The notes under the pieces: generated by a model
What the model was told of the DNA's origin: nothing
The model's input: only the letters and a program-made list of their open reading frames with translations
The model's database searches: none
Program-made: the position numbers and the translations under genes
Shown here: one piece after another, positions 34,550 to 45,700 of the stretch
Numbering within the stretch: position 1 is the stretch's first letter
Layout: each line of letters opens with the position of its first letter
NCBI RefSeq assembly: GCF_910592395.1
Contig: NC_088311.1
Location: 17,176,501-17,240,500, forward strand
Direction of reading: 5' to 3'
Length of the DNA: 64,000 bases
Origin: Lineus longissimus
Lineage: Eukaryota > Nemertea > Pilidiophora > Heteronemertea > Lineidae

Positions 34550-36498
34550 ATGGCTGGTAACAATAAGCGAGGCCCTGCATGGACGGCGGTAGAGCGATTG
34601 GCCCTCCTGACGATCTGGAGAAACGAAGATATTGAGGGTCAATTGCAAGGCTGTCACAGAAATGCCAATGTGTACAGCCGCATTGCGGAACTGATGATAG
34701 ATCAGGGCCATATACGCACGGAAGCCCTGTTTCGAATTAAGTTGAAGACGATGAAAGGGGATTGGGCAAAAAGAAGAGACAACATGGGGAGATCTGGTAC
34801 GTCAGGCGGGCGCAAAATACCGGGTGGATATACCGACGAAGAATGGGATATCCTGGATGAGATAATGGGTACCCGACCCATTCACAATCCACGACATGTG
34901 GTGGACACAATGGTGCGGGGTGCTGACGATTTTCAAAGGCCCGATGACCACCAAGAAGAAGATGAAGATGCGGAACATGAAGTTGACGAACTCAACGAAT
35001 TCGATTTGTCAATGGAGAGTAAGTTTAATTGCCATCACCAGCTGATCACACTGCTGATCATCATTGGAAGGCTAGACTGATCATGCTGATGTGCTAGCTG
35101 TGCTGTGCATCCCATGACTTCACACATTTGCATACTTGCTTTCCAAAATATTACTGGCTGGCTGTACAAGTACTGTAGTAGAAGGGAGCATGTTTTGTGT
35201 CATGACCTATATGACCTTACATAGGCCTACCCCCCCCCCCCCACCCTTGCTCCTTTTGGTTGGCAGGATGAGCGAGGTCCAATTAATTTACGGTAGTCGC
35301 CAGCTACATTAAGCTATATGGCGATTATTGAGGCGTCTCGATAACTATTAGCTCAACTTATTTTACTGCTGTTGTTCTTATAGGTTCAAAAGTCAACGAC
35401 TCAAATAATGCAGTAACAGATGCTGACATGACTGATGATGAGCCAGCCAACATCAGACCAGACTCGAGAGCCAGCAACAAAAGCACAGGAAGCAGCACAA
35501 GTGGTTACGTCGCAACACCCAAAAGGAACCATCCCACAAAGTCCTCAGAGGATGAGAAGTCCTCTGTTAACGGTTGGTATACGATCATCTCTCAAATGGA
35601 CAGCAGTTCTCATCGGATACCCCAGTTAAACGATTTTGCCCATCCAAGGATTCCTAGCTGTCACTTTGAATGTCCGAATGACCAGAAGTTTTGATTTGTC
35701 AAGTTGCAATACTAGCATGTATCATAAGTCAGTGTTGTTTGCCTTAAATTTAAATAATTTCTTTTGCCGTGTTCATTCTGTAGACTACAGCAGGAAGAAG
35801 CAGAAGAAGACCAAGCGTAATCAAGGCAGTGAGCAAGCGAGTGACATCCTGGCACAATTCCTCAGGCAACAAGAGGAGGCCAATGAATCCTTCCGTATGA
35901 GAGAGGCAGAACAGAGGCGAAGGGATGAGGAACGCGAAAAGGAGCTCCGTGCTCAAGAGTTCGAACAGAATATGCTAATGATGAGGACAATGGCAAATAT
36001 GTTCATGGGTAACCAAGGTAGGTGTCTACAGGGTGAATGCAGTATATCAATGCAACTGAATGGATATTGCAAACCAGGGGCTGCTGTATTGGCACATTGT
36101 AAAAGGATAACTGTTTAATTTCTAAATATGATGAACACTTCATTTTTGCAGGACAACAGCCAGCAATGCCATTTCTAATGCAACATCAGGCCCAGCCAGT
36201 TCCTCAGGTCCAGCCAGCAGTTCCTATGCAAGCTCAGGTCCAGCCAGGAGTTCATATGCAAAATCATGCCAACCCATTGCCTGCAAGACCACCCATGCGT
36301 CTTGGTCAGTATCGACTACCAGAACAGTGGAATCGTCATGCTCCAGGCGGCCGAGGACCAACAACACCAGCTGCAGGTATCAGGAACTCGTCCCAAGGTG
36401 TTCAGTCTGAAGAGAGTGAAGCGCAGCCGGAAGAACATCGCGATGTGTTTAATATGATGAGGTCTAGCTTTGACGTCCTTGACTCGGATGACTTTTAA
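34550..36498 (+). CDS. Harbinger Myb/SANT-like DNA-binding protein (412 residues, 4 exons)
   Basis: Exons 34550-35018, 35384-35572, 35784-36017 and 36152-36498 join in phase (1,239 nt including the stop) with canonical sites. The N-terminal ~75 residues form a Myb/trihelix-like domain (PAWTAVERLALLTIWRN, RIAELMIDQ, LKTMKGDWAKRR). Next come an acidic linker (EEDEDAEHEVDELNEFD), a basic patch (SRKKQKKTKR), a charged coiled coil (ESFRMREAEQRRRDEEREKE) and a Gln/Pro-rich tail. In PIF/Harbinger systems this protein promotes nuclear import of the transposase and binds subterminal DNA. The start is chosen at ATG 34550, after the left terminal repeat, where an element promoter would act. It is intact, so likely young. 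Confidence 0.8.
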
Positions 36499-37291
36499 AA
36501 AAAGTACCAGTAGTATATTGTCATATAGTGTAGTAGTATACATTGTAGTCATGATAGTGTGCCCTTTTTAATACAGCTGGTTCATACACGTCATATGGAA
36601 CACACTGCTGTCAAACACTGGTCAACACACTGTTGTCAAACACTGGTCAAATGTTTCTCAGGCGGAAATTACATTGTGCAATAACTGCACTAGTCTGTTG
36701 TAGAGCAAAGTAGGCCTACATGTAATCAGAGTTTATTTTATATGAATATCGGTTCATTTAATTTCATGGTAGAATATTGTAATAATTATGTTATTTTCTT
36801 TGGGGCAATTGAAATATCCTACATGTAACCAGATTTTATTTTTTAATACATTTGATTTTAGTAGAATATTGTAGTCTTTATCTATAGACTGTCATTCTAT
36901 GCAAGGCCAGGGCCCAATCCATGGAATGATCAAGAGCTAAGATTTATCTTCCATCGCTGGCATGGCTGGTAATTATCCCATTGACAAATAGAGGGGAACT
37001 TTACCTGTGTACACCCATCATGACATTGCAATACCCCGTAATTAACTTCATTCATTCTTCTAGCCAGTGCGAGTGTGACAAAATATGATGTGATACTGTC
37101 TCGGGGTGTTACATGACACACCCTGAGATAGTACAGAAGGAGACTATCTGGTCAGGGAAAAAAAGAATATATAGATGTTATAATCATGTATTTCCCAAAT
37201 TACAAAACTGGCATAACAGAATTTCAAGCAAAATTTATTTCAGACAAGCAAGTTTCGTCACAGAAAGTAACATCTCTGCCTAATTGTCAGA
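36499..37291. other. Intergenic region between convergent Harbinger genes
   Basis: There is no gene here. A 25-bp unit (CACACTGNTGTCAAACACTG and following) is repeated twice at about 36600-36650. A hairpin with 16-bp arms and two G-T type mismatches lies at about 37094-37134 (TACTGTCTCGGGGTGT with TACTATCTCAGGGTGT inverted). The region must hold the 3' ends of both transcripts. Confidence 0.5.
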
Positions 37292-38569
37292 TCAATGTGC
37301 TAAGAATTCAACTAGGGCATTACGAATTTCATGTCCTCTGGCCACATCCATTTGAAGAGCATCAACTTCTTGGGCAACCATCAGTAGGGGGTCGTCACCC
37401 TCATATTCTCTCAGGATTTCCCTCCAGTTCGCATTTAGACGTTCATTGTGAATTTCACAAACATTGTGCATAACACAACATGCCATGACAACTCTATGAA
37501 TTTTTTCTAGTTCAAATTCATTTTTTTTCAAAAGACACCTCCATCTGGCCTTCAGACGTCCAAACGTATTTTCAATAGTCATTCGCGCACGACTGAGTCT
37601 ATAGTTAAACCGATGCTGTGCTGCAGCTAAAATGCCTCGATGGGCAAAGGGTTTCATAAGCCAAGGGAGAAGGGGATATGCTGCATCAGCGACGATGAAG
37701 AGGGGAACATTCTGGCCAACAATAACCCGATTTTGGTTTGGTAACAATTGTCCAGTTACAGCCATATTGTAAATACCAGAATTCGCCAAAATACGAGCAT
37801 CATGGGCACGGCCAGCGTAGCCGAAGAACACATCCGTGAAGCGGTACCTCCAGTCGCACACTCCTTGAAGCACAATTGAGTGGTATAATTTCCGATTGTA
37901 GTAATCTGCTGGGTTTTCCCTCGGAGCTTTGATCGGAACGTGCATTCCATCAATAGCTCCGACACACTGAGGGAAACCCCAACGACGTTCATATCCTTGT
38001 ACGGTACTATTAAGGCGTTCACCAGTAGGGAACTTGATATATATTGGAAGGAGAATCAGGCAAATAGCCTCACAAGTTTCGTGGAAAATAGTACACACGG
38101 TGGAGCGTCCAAGACCAAATTTCTGAGCAAGAGTGCGGTATTCAGTGGGGGTTGCAAGTTTCCATAGAGTTACTGCTAACCGTTCATGGTGAGGAATCGG
38201 CCTTCTCATTCGTGTTTCCTGCTTTTGAAGTGCAGCCTGTAGATGAACACATAATATTTCGAATGTTTCCCTGGACATCCGCAGGTTCTCCCTCCAATCA
38301 ACTGGCTCCCACAAATTACCATTGTATACTTCATCCCAGTAGTTCCGCAAACGATACTTCACCCACATACGACGAGGAATGTGGTTTTGGCCAACCATCA
38401 CCTGCTGCAAGTGCACCAACACGAATGTCAACATAGCCAGACGCTGTTGATCTTGGTGCCGCTGCCACCGCAATCGCCGCTCAGCCGCCAAATGACGCTG
38501 TCTGAGGCGCCGCCGACGTCTATGTTCCCCATTCATTCTCATTACTTGCAGCATGAACGCAAAAACCAT
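37292..38569 (-). CDS. PIF/Harbinger transposase (DDE_Tnp_4), intact, 425 residues
   Basis: A single open frame on minus from ATG 38569. N-terminal basic region (RRRRRLRQRH), then PRRMWVKYRLRNYWDE, a helix-turn-helix (LAQKFGLGRSTVCTIF, ~147-162) and the DDE core: AIDGMHVP (Asp207), FIVADAAYPLLPW (Asp295) and ARMTIENTFGRLKARW (Glu333). Full length and all three catalytic residues are present, which is usual for an active Harbinger enzyme that cuts at the terminal repeats. It is quite different in wording from the transposase of element 1 (TDGTVRP), so the two are separate families. The 444-bp MITE lies 31 bp upstream of the start codon and may affect its promoter. Partner gene: 34550-36498. 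Confidence 0.9.
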   Translation of the reverse strand: MVFAFMLQVMRMNGEHRRRRRLRQRHLAAERRLRWQRHQDQQRLAMLTFVLVHLQQVMVGQNHIPRRMWVKYRLRNYWDEVYNGNLWEPVDWRENLRMSRETFEILCVHLQAALQKQETRMRRPIPHHERLAVTLWKLATPTEYRTLAQKFGLGRSTVCTIFHETCEAICLILLPIYIKFPTGERLNSTVQGYERRWGFPQCVGAIDGMHVPIKAPRENPADYYNRKLYHSIVLQGVCDWRYRFTDVFFGYAGRAHDARILANSGIYNMAVTGQLLPNQNRVIVGQNVPLFIVADAAYPLLPWLMKPFAHRGILAAAQHRFNYRLSRARMTIENTFGRLKARWRCLLKKNEFELEKIHRVVMACCVMHNVCEIHNERLNANWREILREYEGDDPLLMVAQEVDALQMDVARGHEIRNALVEFLAH

Positions 38570-38600
38570 AGCGAACCCTTCATTTTCACGATTATTTGGC

Positions 38601-39044
38601 GAGACAAGACCACTAATGAATATTCATAGGTTGGAGGGTCCAGGCCTATCTATTAGACGAGTGCATGTTTTTTACTCTCAAGTACATATTTGGAGAGGTA
38701 TTGAAAAAATATTTGTTGTGGCAAGTCTACAGATATAAAGAAATTATTTGATGAAAAAATTAATTTCGAATTTTGCTAATTTGGTAATAGGGGGCGTGTT
38801 TTGAGTTTTTTCTGCCAGTTGGCTGAAAAGAGTGGAAATATCAAAGTCTGTCTAATTTGTCGATTAAAAAAAAATTTCCGTGGTCAATCACCATTTTATT
38901 TTTCACCATTTACTTGCCCGACTGTCCGGAATAACATAATCTAAATTTCAGATTCACAACACCACGCGTTCTTTGATGCGTCGCGGTCAAACATTGACAA
39001 TTTAACTGCTAAAAGGCTTAAAAAATCAATTGTGGTCTTGTCTC
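38601..39044 (+). mobile_element. 444-bp MITE, copy 2
   Basis: Same termini as copy 1 (GAGACAAGACCAC ... GTGGTCTTGTCTC), in inverted orientation relative to it. TGGC occurs directly on both sides (38597-38600 and 39045-39048), a candidate 4-bp target duplication. It lies between the transposase start codon and the right terminal repeat of Harbinger element 2, so it inserted after that element was established. Superfamily unassigned. Confidence 0.8.
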
Positions 39045-39262
39045 TGGCAGATTATCATCTATGGGCACAGCCATCTTGGAATGAATGACCTTGACCGCTG
39101 ACTAGAGCAGTTTGATTCGTCTTTTGTAGATGGCGCTGTGGTAAATACGGACTAGTGAGATTCGTGTCTGAACACGACTAGTTCGGAATGAGGGCTTAAT
39201 CCGCATTCCGAAGTGCGGACTATGGAATACGGTTTAAATCCGCATCTAGTGTGAACGCAGCA

Positions 39263-40013
39263 TAAGTTCTGTTCTGTTTTTAATACTTGTTTGAATACAC
39301 TTTTTTTCTAGATATCATTCTTGGTTGTTCACTTTATGGTCTTGTACAGGCAGCAGCCTTGTGCAGTTCTGTCCTGTGGATTTGTCCACTGACCCTAGAT
39401 TTCCACTGGTATGGAGACAAACAGAATATTGGTTTTTCATCATTTTTTTATATTTTTATTTATTAAATACCAAAGATACACCAGCAGAGATACAATTTTT
39501 AAGTAGGGATGGCATTTAAGAGATACAGGGAAGTGGAATTCTTGCATTTTCTTACCCATTTGCAAGTCCAAAAATCAATCAAAATGGGTAAAAAAATTCT
39601 AAAAAAAAAAATAATCCCTCCCCTACCCACCCCTTCCCAGAAAAAAGGACGAGAACCAACTTTTTTTTTAAGTGGCCTTAATGTGAGGAGAACCCTGTCC
39701 CTAGTCTGTAGTCAGGTTGGTGACTTTGTGACAATGACACATCAAATACACATTTAACTTGAAGAAAAAAATTCTCACATTTATACTGCAGATTTTCTGT
39801 AGGTTTTGTGGTGACTGACTGAGTGAGAGATTGATTGCTATATTGGTCTATTGCTATTGCATAGGATCTGTGATTCTGGCATGACGTTGTACGGTACTTA
39901 AGATTGAAATCACAATAGTGTCAGAATGGGTCTCTCCTCTCCAACCACCACTGTTGCAGATTCAATGCTCTTACTATCTGATTTGACTGAGATAATGACA
40001 GTGACATGACATA
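39263..40013. other. No gene recognised
   Basis: AT-rich sequence with A runs near 39590-39610 and no convincing coding frame. Confidence 0.3.
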
Positions 40014-40191
40014 GACACTTCATGGAGGAGTGCATCTCCATGCTGACAGTGACAGCATCTTGACCAATGTCCAATGACCACCAAGGTAATTTCTGATACC
40101 AAGACACTTCATTGAGGAGTGCATCTCCATGCTGACAGTGACAGCATCTTGACCAATGTCCAATGACCACCAAGGTAATTTCTGATACCAA
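40014..40191. repeat. Tandem duplication, 2 x 89 bp
   Basis: Two nearly identical units begin GACACTTCATGGAGGAGTGC and GACACTTCATTGAGGAGTGC (40014 and 40103). They are so alike that the duplication is recent. No coding role is seen. Confidence 0.8.
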
Positions 40192-40649
40192 GAATGATAA
40201 AGTATTACTGCCTGCAGTGCATGGCTATGTTCAAAGACAGTACCATGAGGTTCAGGATGTGTTGACCAGTCACTCTGTCAGGATGTAGTGCCATGGCCGT
40301 GGCATGGGCCCGGGGGCATGGCATGACTACTAAAGTATAATTCACGCTGGTTGCATGACTACCAACCATCATGACGACCATGCAATTATGCATGACAATT
40401 CAACTATCTCTGATCTGCTGATAGACCGTATCTATCACGTACATCATTGCACATCAATACATCATGACATACTTACGCCTATATTTATAGTACATTGCAG
40501 TCAGCCTAACGACAACGTTGGTTACAGTACACGAGTGGGTAGGCCCTAGGCTAGCAGTAGGGCAGGCCATAGTTGATTGATATAGGCTTCACACTGTGCT
40601 TTGTTGCCTTTATTACTGTATTTCATTTTCTGTTGTGCTTTGTGCTTAC

Positions 40650-40910
40650 CAATAGACTATTGTCTTGGGACAGTCCGGATGAAGTCGATGGCTCCGGTTG
40701 CTGTTGTGGGGATATCGATTTGATCCTTGATACAGGCCATGACATCCCTTTTGATGTTCCTCTGCCTTTCCTGACCAAGCGTGATCCCCGATCACATCTC
40801 CCATCTTGTTCCTTTCGTTGGGAGTTTCTAACAAAAAGGAAAATGCCTGGTTCTTTCGTATCCTCCCCAAACCACCACCTTTTTTCCTGGCCAAGTTGAC
40901 GAGGTGCCAT
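40650..40910 (-). CDS. First exon of an unidentified minus-strand gene (87 codons)
   Basis: From ATG 40910 the frame reads MAPRQLGQEKRWWFGEDTKE and continues basic (RKEQDGRCDRGSRLVRKGRG), then PQQQPEPSTSS, to a GGTAAGCAC donor at 40650/40649. Coding character and the exact donor support a real exon. I cannot name the family and did not find the next exon. Its start faces the start of the DUF7869-like gene at 42792, with the PHD-finger element between them, so the two may be a divergent pair of one TE. Confidence 0.4.
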
Positions 40911-41571
40911 CGTGCCCCTGTGCTCCGTCTCAGTGGATGTGTGTACATGCAGGTGACAGACGAAAATATTTGACCTCGCCACCAGAAAATATTTCAAGTG
41001 ATCTGTCAATTGACGACCATTTATATTCGAAGGCGACCATAGTGAATTTGGAGGGTATCCAGTCAGAACGGCCCCTGGTCAAAACGGCCCCGGGTCAAAA
41101 CGGCCCCGGGTCAAAACGGCCCCGGGTCAAAACGGCCCCGGGTCAAAACGGCCCCGGGTCAAAACGGCCCTTGGTAGTTTAGTGGTAGTAACCTATCTGA
41201 ACTAGATAACTTTTTTTTTTACTGCGTGCGTGTAACCAGTGGTAACGAGATAAGAAAGCAGATGTTATGCACTTTTAAAACTTAGAAGTTGCGTTATCTG
41301 GTTTTTGGCCTGTTCGCCCATATTATTGTTATTATTATTAATCTTCTCTACATTATTCTCTATATGTGGGGCTAATGTAGGTCTACACCATCGAACTTTA
41401 CTCAGGTCCGTGATCACACAGAAAAATATAAGATCATTAGTTAAGCAAGGGGAATTAATCAAGGCTACTTTTCGTGATATTTGCTGAGGTTCCTTTTACC
41501 TTTAACTTCTAGACATCTATTTTGTTCAATAATTTTACATCTGACCAAATACACATAGAGTGGAGAGGGAT

Positions 41572-41740
41572 CGCACTGTCTCTTTAATCTTGTGACTGAG
41601 CTCATTGTGAACAGTGATCACATGCCAAAGGTGATGCGAATTCACTGTCTCTTTGATATTGCGGCTAATTAGAGCTAATTGCGAACACTAATCACATGCC
41701 AAAGGAGATGCGAATTCACTGTCTCTTTGATATTTCGATT
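41572..41740. repeat. Direct repeats upstream of the PHD gene
   Basis: Two to three units of about 70 bp share CACATGCCAAAGG, GATGCGAATTCACTGTCTCT and TTGATAT. They lie about 90-250 bp before the TATA box at 41825, a position suited to an upstream control region of the element's gene. Confidence 0.55.
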
Positions 41741-41823
41741 AACAATAAAGGAACGATTACTAATTACAGACGGGACCTAATTCAAGAATGAGTACTGTTC
41801 ATTTTATCATCTCGTCACGATGA

Positions 41824-41861
41824 CTATATAAACCCCCAGAATTCTCAAGATCTTCATCAGT
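41824..41861 (+). promoter_or_regulatory. Core promoter: TATA box and initiator
   Basis: CTATATAAA at 41824-41832 is followed about 30 bp later by TCAGT (41857-41861), the classic animal initiator word, and then by the start codon of the PHD-finger gene at 41919. Spacing of TATA to initiator is right for an RNA polymerase II start near 41859, giving a ~60-base 5' leader. Confidence 0.6.
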
Positions 41862-41918
41862 TTATTCCAAGAGTTCATTGCTGCTACAACTCGACGCTAC
41901 TTTCATCAACACCTTACT

Positions 41919-42578
41919 ATGACAGAAGAGGATCCCTGCATCTCCTGCCGCAAGCAAGTGAAGAGACGACAACATGGCCTCCAGTGCGAAGGATGTGACC
42001 AGTGGCAACACCGAATCTGCAACACGGGTATCAGCCAGAAAGAGTACCGTGCCGCTGTCAAGCTGGGGAATGCGATCAGCTGGAGGTGCCAACGGTGTCA
42101 GGCAAGAAGTTACAGCCGCCTTAGTGGGGAGCCCCAGGGCGAGAGCACACGATTGTCACTGCAAAACACTTCCACGTTACAGGTCATCATGAACGAATGG
42201 GCTGAAGATCATCAAGAAGTACTGGAAGACGACGAGCCACCACCAGACGTCGACCTAGACCACGGCATGCCAAGTGAAGCAGAGCTACAGATGGCGGTCG
42301 ACGAGTATATTGCCGAGCAGCACCAGGACGAGCCACCACCAGACGTAGACGTAGACCACGGCATGCCAAGTGAAGCAGAGCTGCAGATGGTGGTCGACGA
42401 GTATATTGACCCCACCCTCGGCGAATTTGATATCCCATCCGTCCTTCAAGAGTCTTCAATGCGAGAACCAGGATCGAAGTTCCCACCGCTAAAAATACTT
42501 ATCCCTAAACCGCCTCAACTATACACTCAACTATACCCGCCCACTTCACACGATACCCTACACTCTCCGCCGCTATAG
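41919..42578 (+). CDS. PHD-finger protein with acidic tandem repeat (219 residues)
   Basis: ATG 41919 opens a single frame to TAG 42578. Residues ~6-60 form a PHD-type zinc finger: CISC, CEGCDQWQHRIC and a final WRCQRC. The spacing and the His before the Cys fit the C4HC3 pattern. PHD fingers read histone tails. A 32-residue acidic unit then occurs twice (DEPPPDVDLDHGMPSEAELQ, then DEPPPDVDVDHGMPSEAELQ), and a Pro-rich tail ends the protein. Related PHD modules occur in TE-encoded proteins of marine invertebrates; here the usual transposase part is absent, so the protein is either a shortened form or an accessory. No disabling change is seen. Confidence 0.65.
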   Translation: MTEEDPCISCRKQVKRRQHGLQCEGCDQWQHRICNTGISQKEYRAAVKLGNAISWRCQRCQARSYSRLSGEPQGESTRLSLQNTSTLQVIMNEWAEDHQEVLEDDEPPPDVDLDHGMPSEAELQMAVDEYIAEQHQDEPPPDVDVDHGMPSEAELQMVVDEYIDPTLGEFDIPSVLQESSMREPGSKFPPLKILIPKPPQLYTQLYPPTSHDTLHSPPL

Positions 42579-42791
42579 GTGCCCATTTGACCCAGGGCGA
42601 TTTTGACCCGGGGCCGTTTTGACTCGGGGCCGTTTTGACTCTATTAAAGCGGGGGGCCGTTTTGACCAGGGGCCGTTCTGACTGGTAAGCATTTGGAGAG
42701 ATCTTTTATATTCTGCAAAGTAATTGGTAAACCCCGATTGATTCTTATAAATTTGTGATGATTATTTAAGAGAAAACCATTTGCAGCGAAA

Positions 42792-45700
42792 ATGGGAAAT
42801 CCCGGAGACGAGGTCATATCGTCTGGGTTTTTCCAATTCTGGTTGATGTACACACATTATACACACATGCACAGCAATGCTTGGCGCTCTCCAACAATGG
42901 CGGAATCGGCGCCGCTGTCACCAATTACGTCGTCATTTTCATGGGATTTTTCCTGTTCAAGTGATGAAAATAATGAAGCGAAGAGTTTAACGGATAAATG
43001 GAGTTTTTCCGCTGTTACTGTTAGTGATATTAGTGATGACGCGATCGACGAACCGAATTATATGGGTGGCCTGTATGAAAACCTAAACTGTCAATGTTCC
43101 TCGCCCTGTGCTTTGCAAATTTCGCCAGTCCACATTAAAGAAATTCAGAATGACATCGCAGCCAAGGGACGTGAAAGTAGAAGACAATATTTTTTAGACT
43201 TAGTAAGGCAGCAGCTTGGTAGAATTGGTTCAGTGTTTGTTATAAAAGGGTGTCAGTTGTGCCTAAAGGCATGCAGTAGTGTGCATGGTATTTCTGAGAA
43301 GTATCTTGAGGATGTGGTTAAGGATGTGCGATCAGGACATAGAAATGCACATGATTTTAGAAAATGGTCTAAACGACTATCATATAAAACAGGCCTGTGC
43401 ATGGCCTGGGTTAGGGACTTCTTTCTTGTAATGGGAGAACACATGCCAAATAAGAAGGTTACCTACCTTCCGGGCTACACAAAACGCTCGGTTTTCCGAC
43501 GGCTTGAAAGGTCATTTCGAAAGCAGTATGGTGACATAGCAGATGAGCATATCATCACATATCAGCATCTATGCAGTGTCTGGAAGAGGGGGGATGGCCC
43601 TGGAAGTGTGCGCCTCATTTGTGGAAAAGTGAATATGATGATAATCCTTCAAATGTCATTCTCCATAATGCCTCACGTGCGTCGTATCTGCTATCCTCCC
43701 CACGACTAGAATTGGTAAATGATTAGAAGAGGGCAGGCCCGATGATAACCTGAAGTCAGCGAAGTTGTCAAATGTGTTCTTTTTACTTAATCCAATATAG
43801 GCTATGGAATGAAGCAAGAAAATAGACAAAGTGCGGCCAAAGTTCCATGACTTTGTTCCCAATTTAATGAAGTATAGGGCCTATGGGTCTATAGTCAGTG
43901 TTTAAAGCTGATTTCGAGATTACATAAAAGATCAGTTGAGGAAAACGCGTTTAAATCTTACTTTTCAGCCTGATGGGTTCACAAAATGCACTACATGCAC
44001 TCGACTGTATGATGCTGCCAAAGCGGCAACAACACAATCTGTTGTTATCCATGTTGAGAAATCTCTTGAGCTACATTATAAGACTGTGGGGTAAGTAAGA
44101 TTCAAGCAAGGTGTACACTGGCAAAGTCTTTGCAACATGTTGACAAAGAATTGCATTGACAATGACTGTGACACTGCATTCAATTTGCAACATTTTTCCA
44201 GCATTTTTGCAACATGTTGTATTGCATGAAGTTTTTGTATGACCGTCCTTGTGGACCCCGATTGTTGATCTTTATCATCGAAAGTACCAATCTTTGCTTG
44301 CATTGCATTGCAGTGATTTGCGCCTTGTTTATCACAAGACTCGAGAACAGTCGCAGTCCCCAATCTCCCGAACCACAACAGTTATCATCGATGGGATGGA
44401 TCAAAATAAAACCAATCTACCGCATCTGACCACAGAAGATAAAACAAGCAAGGGTCAGATAAGACTGAAAACGCATATCACAGGTAAGACAAGTATAAGA
44501 ATGCAAACCAGACTTGATTTTTACGTAATAGTGGTCCAATTAAAATAGAAATCCCCTTATTCCCAGTGCAGTAGTAAAGTTGAAATATGCGTTCGAAATT
44601 GCTGAAACTTGGTAAGTCCAGTTGTCCACTTGTGTGAGATCTGGATAGGTCTGTGACACCCTAGAGCAACATATTATAGATTTAAAAGAAAGGGGGTACA
44701 TCGTTACAATCTCAGAGCAAGGTGACTTGCCCCAGATCAACAAAGACAAAATCACAATTTACGGTTGTCAGATGATTTTAATTTTTAGATTAAATCTAAC
44801 CTTCACTCTGAAAATGGTATGAAACATCAACTTACATCAGGCTACAAAATTGTACTTCCTTTGTCTGTGGCTTCATGTTTGTCTTATTTTACTGTAGTTT
44901 TAGAAACACACACCATAGGTGTGTATGTTTACTGTATATCTTTTCAGGAATAAAAATTCACTGTTCGCCTACCGAGGACACAGATTCCGTCATCGCAATA
45001 GTTTATGTTGATGTCAATGAGTATCCTCACGACTCCAATTTGACCATTTCCATCCTGCTTGATGTGCTGCTAATTATGCACCACCGCATCTTTAAACCCA
45101 AACTCCATCTACAAATGGACAATTGTTGGAGGGAGAACAAGAATCGCTACATTCTTTCATTCTTGTTCTTCCTTGTGCATATAGATGTTTTTGAAGAGGT
45201 AAGCTTCCTCATGTGGATACCGAAAAGACACATCAGTTCATTCAATACTATCTTTTTTTGCCCTATGTGATGACCAGAGGACAAGGAACTCAATGGACAT
45301 AGGGACATGCCTAGTAATAGTATCAGTTCTAATTACAACATACTATTTCCGACCTACAAACGGCAGTTAATTTCGAGCGAAAAATTATTTAACATAAAAG
45401 CAAAAGGTGTGCATTGCATTTTTAATGTGGAAAAGTAAAACTGTTCTCTTATAAATACTTGTTTTCAGGTATCTCTGAACTTCTTACCAGTTGGTCATAC
45501 GCATGAGGATGTTGATCAGATGTTCAGGTAAAGAGATCGTTTCCTGGCAAAAGACCATTCACTCATTGTTGAAAATGTGTTCCTACATGTCCTATGTCAA
45601 ATGTCGGAGGACGTCACATTCAGCGATGTGTACATTACCATGCAAATACATCATGGTAAAACATTATGGTCTTAGTTAAATGGGTGAAATATTCAAAACA

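Larger units (their letters stand above)
34205..39262. mobile_element. PIF/Harbinger element 2, ~5.06 kb, structurally complete
   Basis: The left end TGCCGCGTTCACATTAGCG (34205) and the right end, read inward as TGCTGCGTTCACACTAGATG (39262), are imperfect inverted repeats. Both are followed by 150-200 bp dense in AATCCGCAT, GCGAATTAA and TTTAAACCG words. Inside are a Myb/SANT-like gene on plus and a DDE_Tnp_4 transposase on minus, convergent, both open. That is the gene content of an autonomous PIF/Harbinger transposon. A 444-bp MITE is nested near the right end. The expected 3-bp TWA target duplication is not evident (TGT versus TAA), so one end may have changed. Confidence 0.8.
41059..42685. 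mobile_element. Element with minisatellite terminal repeats and a PHD-finger gene
   Basis: Both ends carry CCAGTCAGAACGGCCCC, continuing to TGGTCAAAACGG, in inverse orientation. Inward of this the left end repeats a 16-bp unit, AAAACGGCCCCGGGTC, six times (41081-41168). The right end has three or four degenerate units with one interruption (42586-42685). Tandem-repeat termini are known from foldback and some Mutator-like elements; the superfamily here is open. Inside are an upstream duplicated region, a TATA promoter and a PHD-finger gene. No transposase is encoded, so it is non-autonomous or has captured a gene. No target duplication was recognised. Confidence 0.65.

Noticed and set aside
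37940-38629. Plus-strand frames opposite the Harbinger transposase
   Set aside because: They are antisense shadows of a clearly conserved minus-strand enzyme.
41081-41168. CRISPR-like array of short repeats
   Set aside because: Units are head-to-tail 16-bp repeats with no unique spacers, mirrored at the other end of an element in an animal genome.
41305-41462. Possible signal-peptide protein (MACSPILLLLLLIFSTLF)
   Set aside because: The hydrophobic start comes from a TTATTATTA microsatellite and the frame is only 60 codons, lying upstream of the real PHD-gene promoter.
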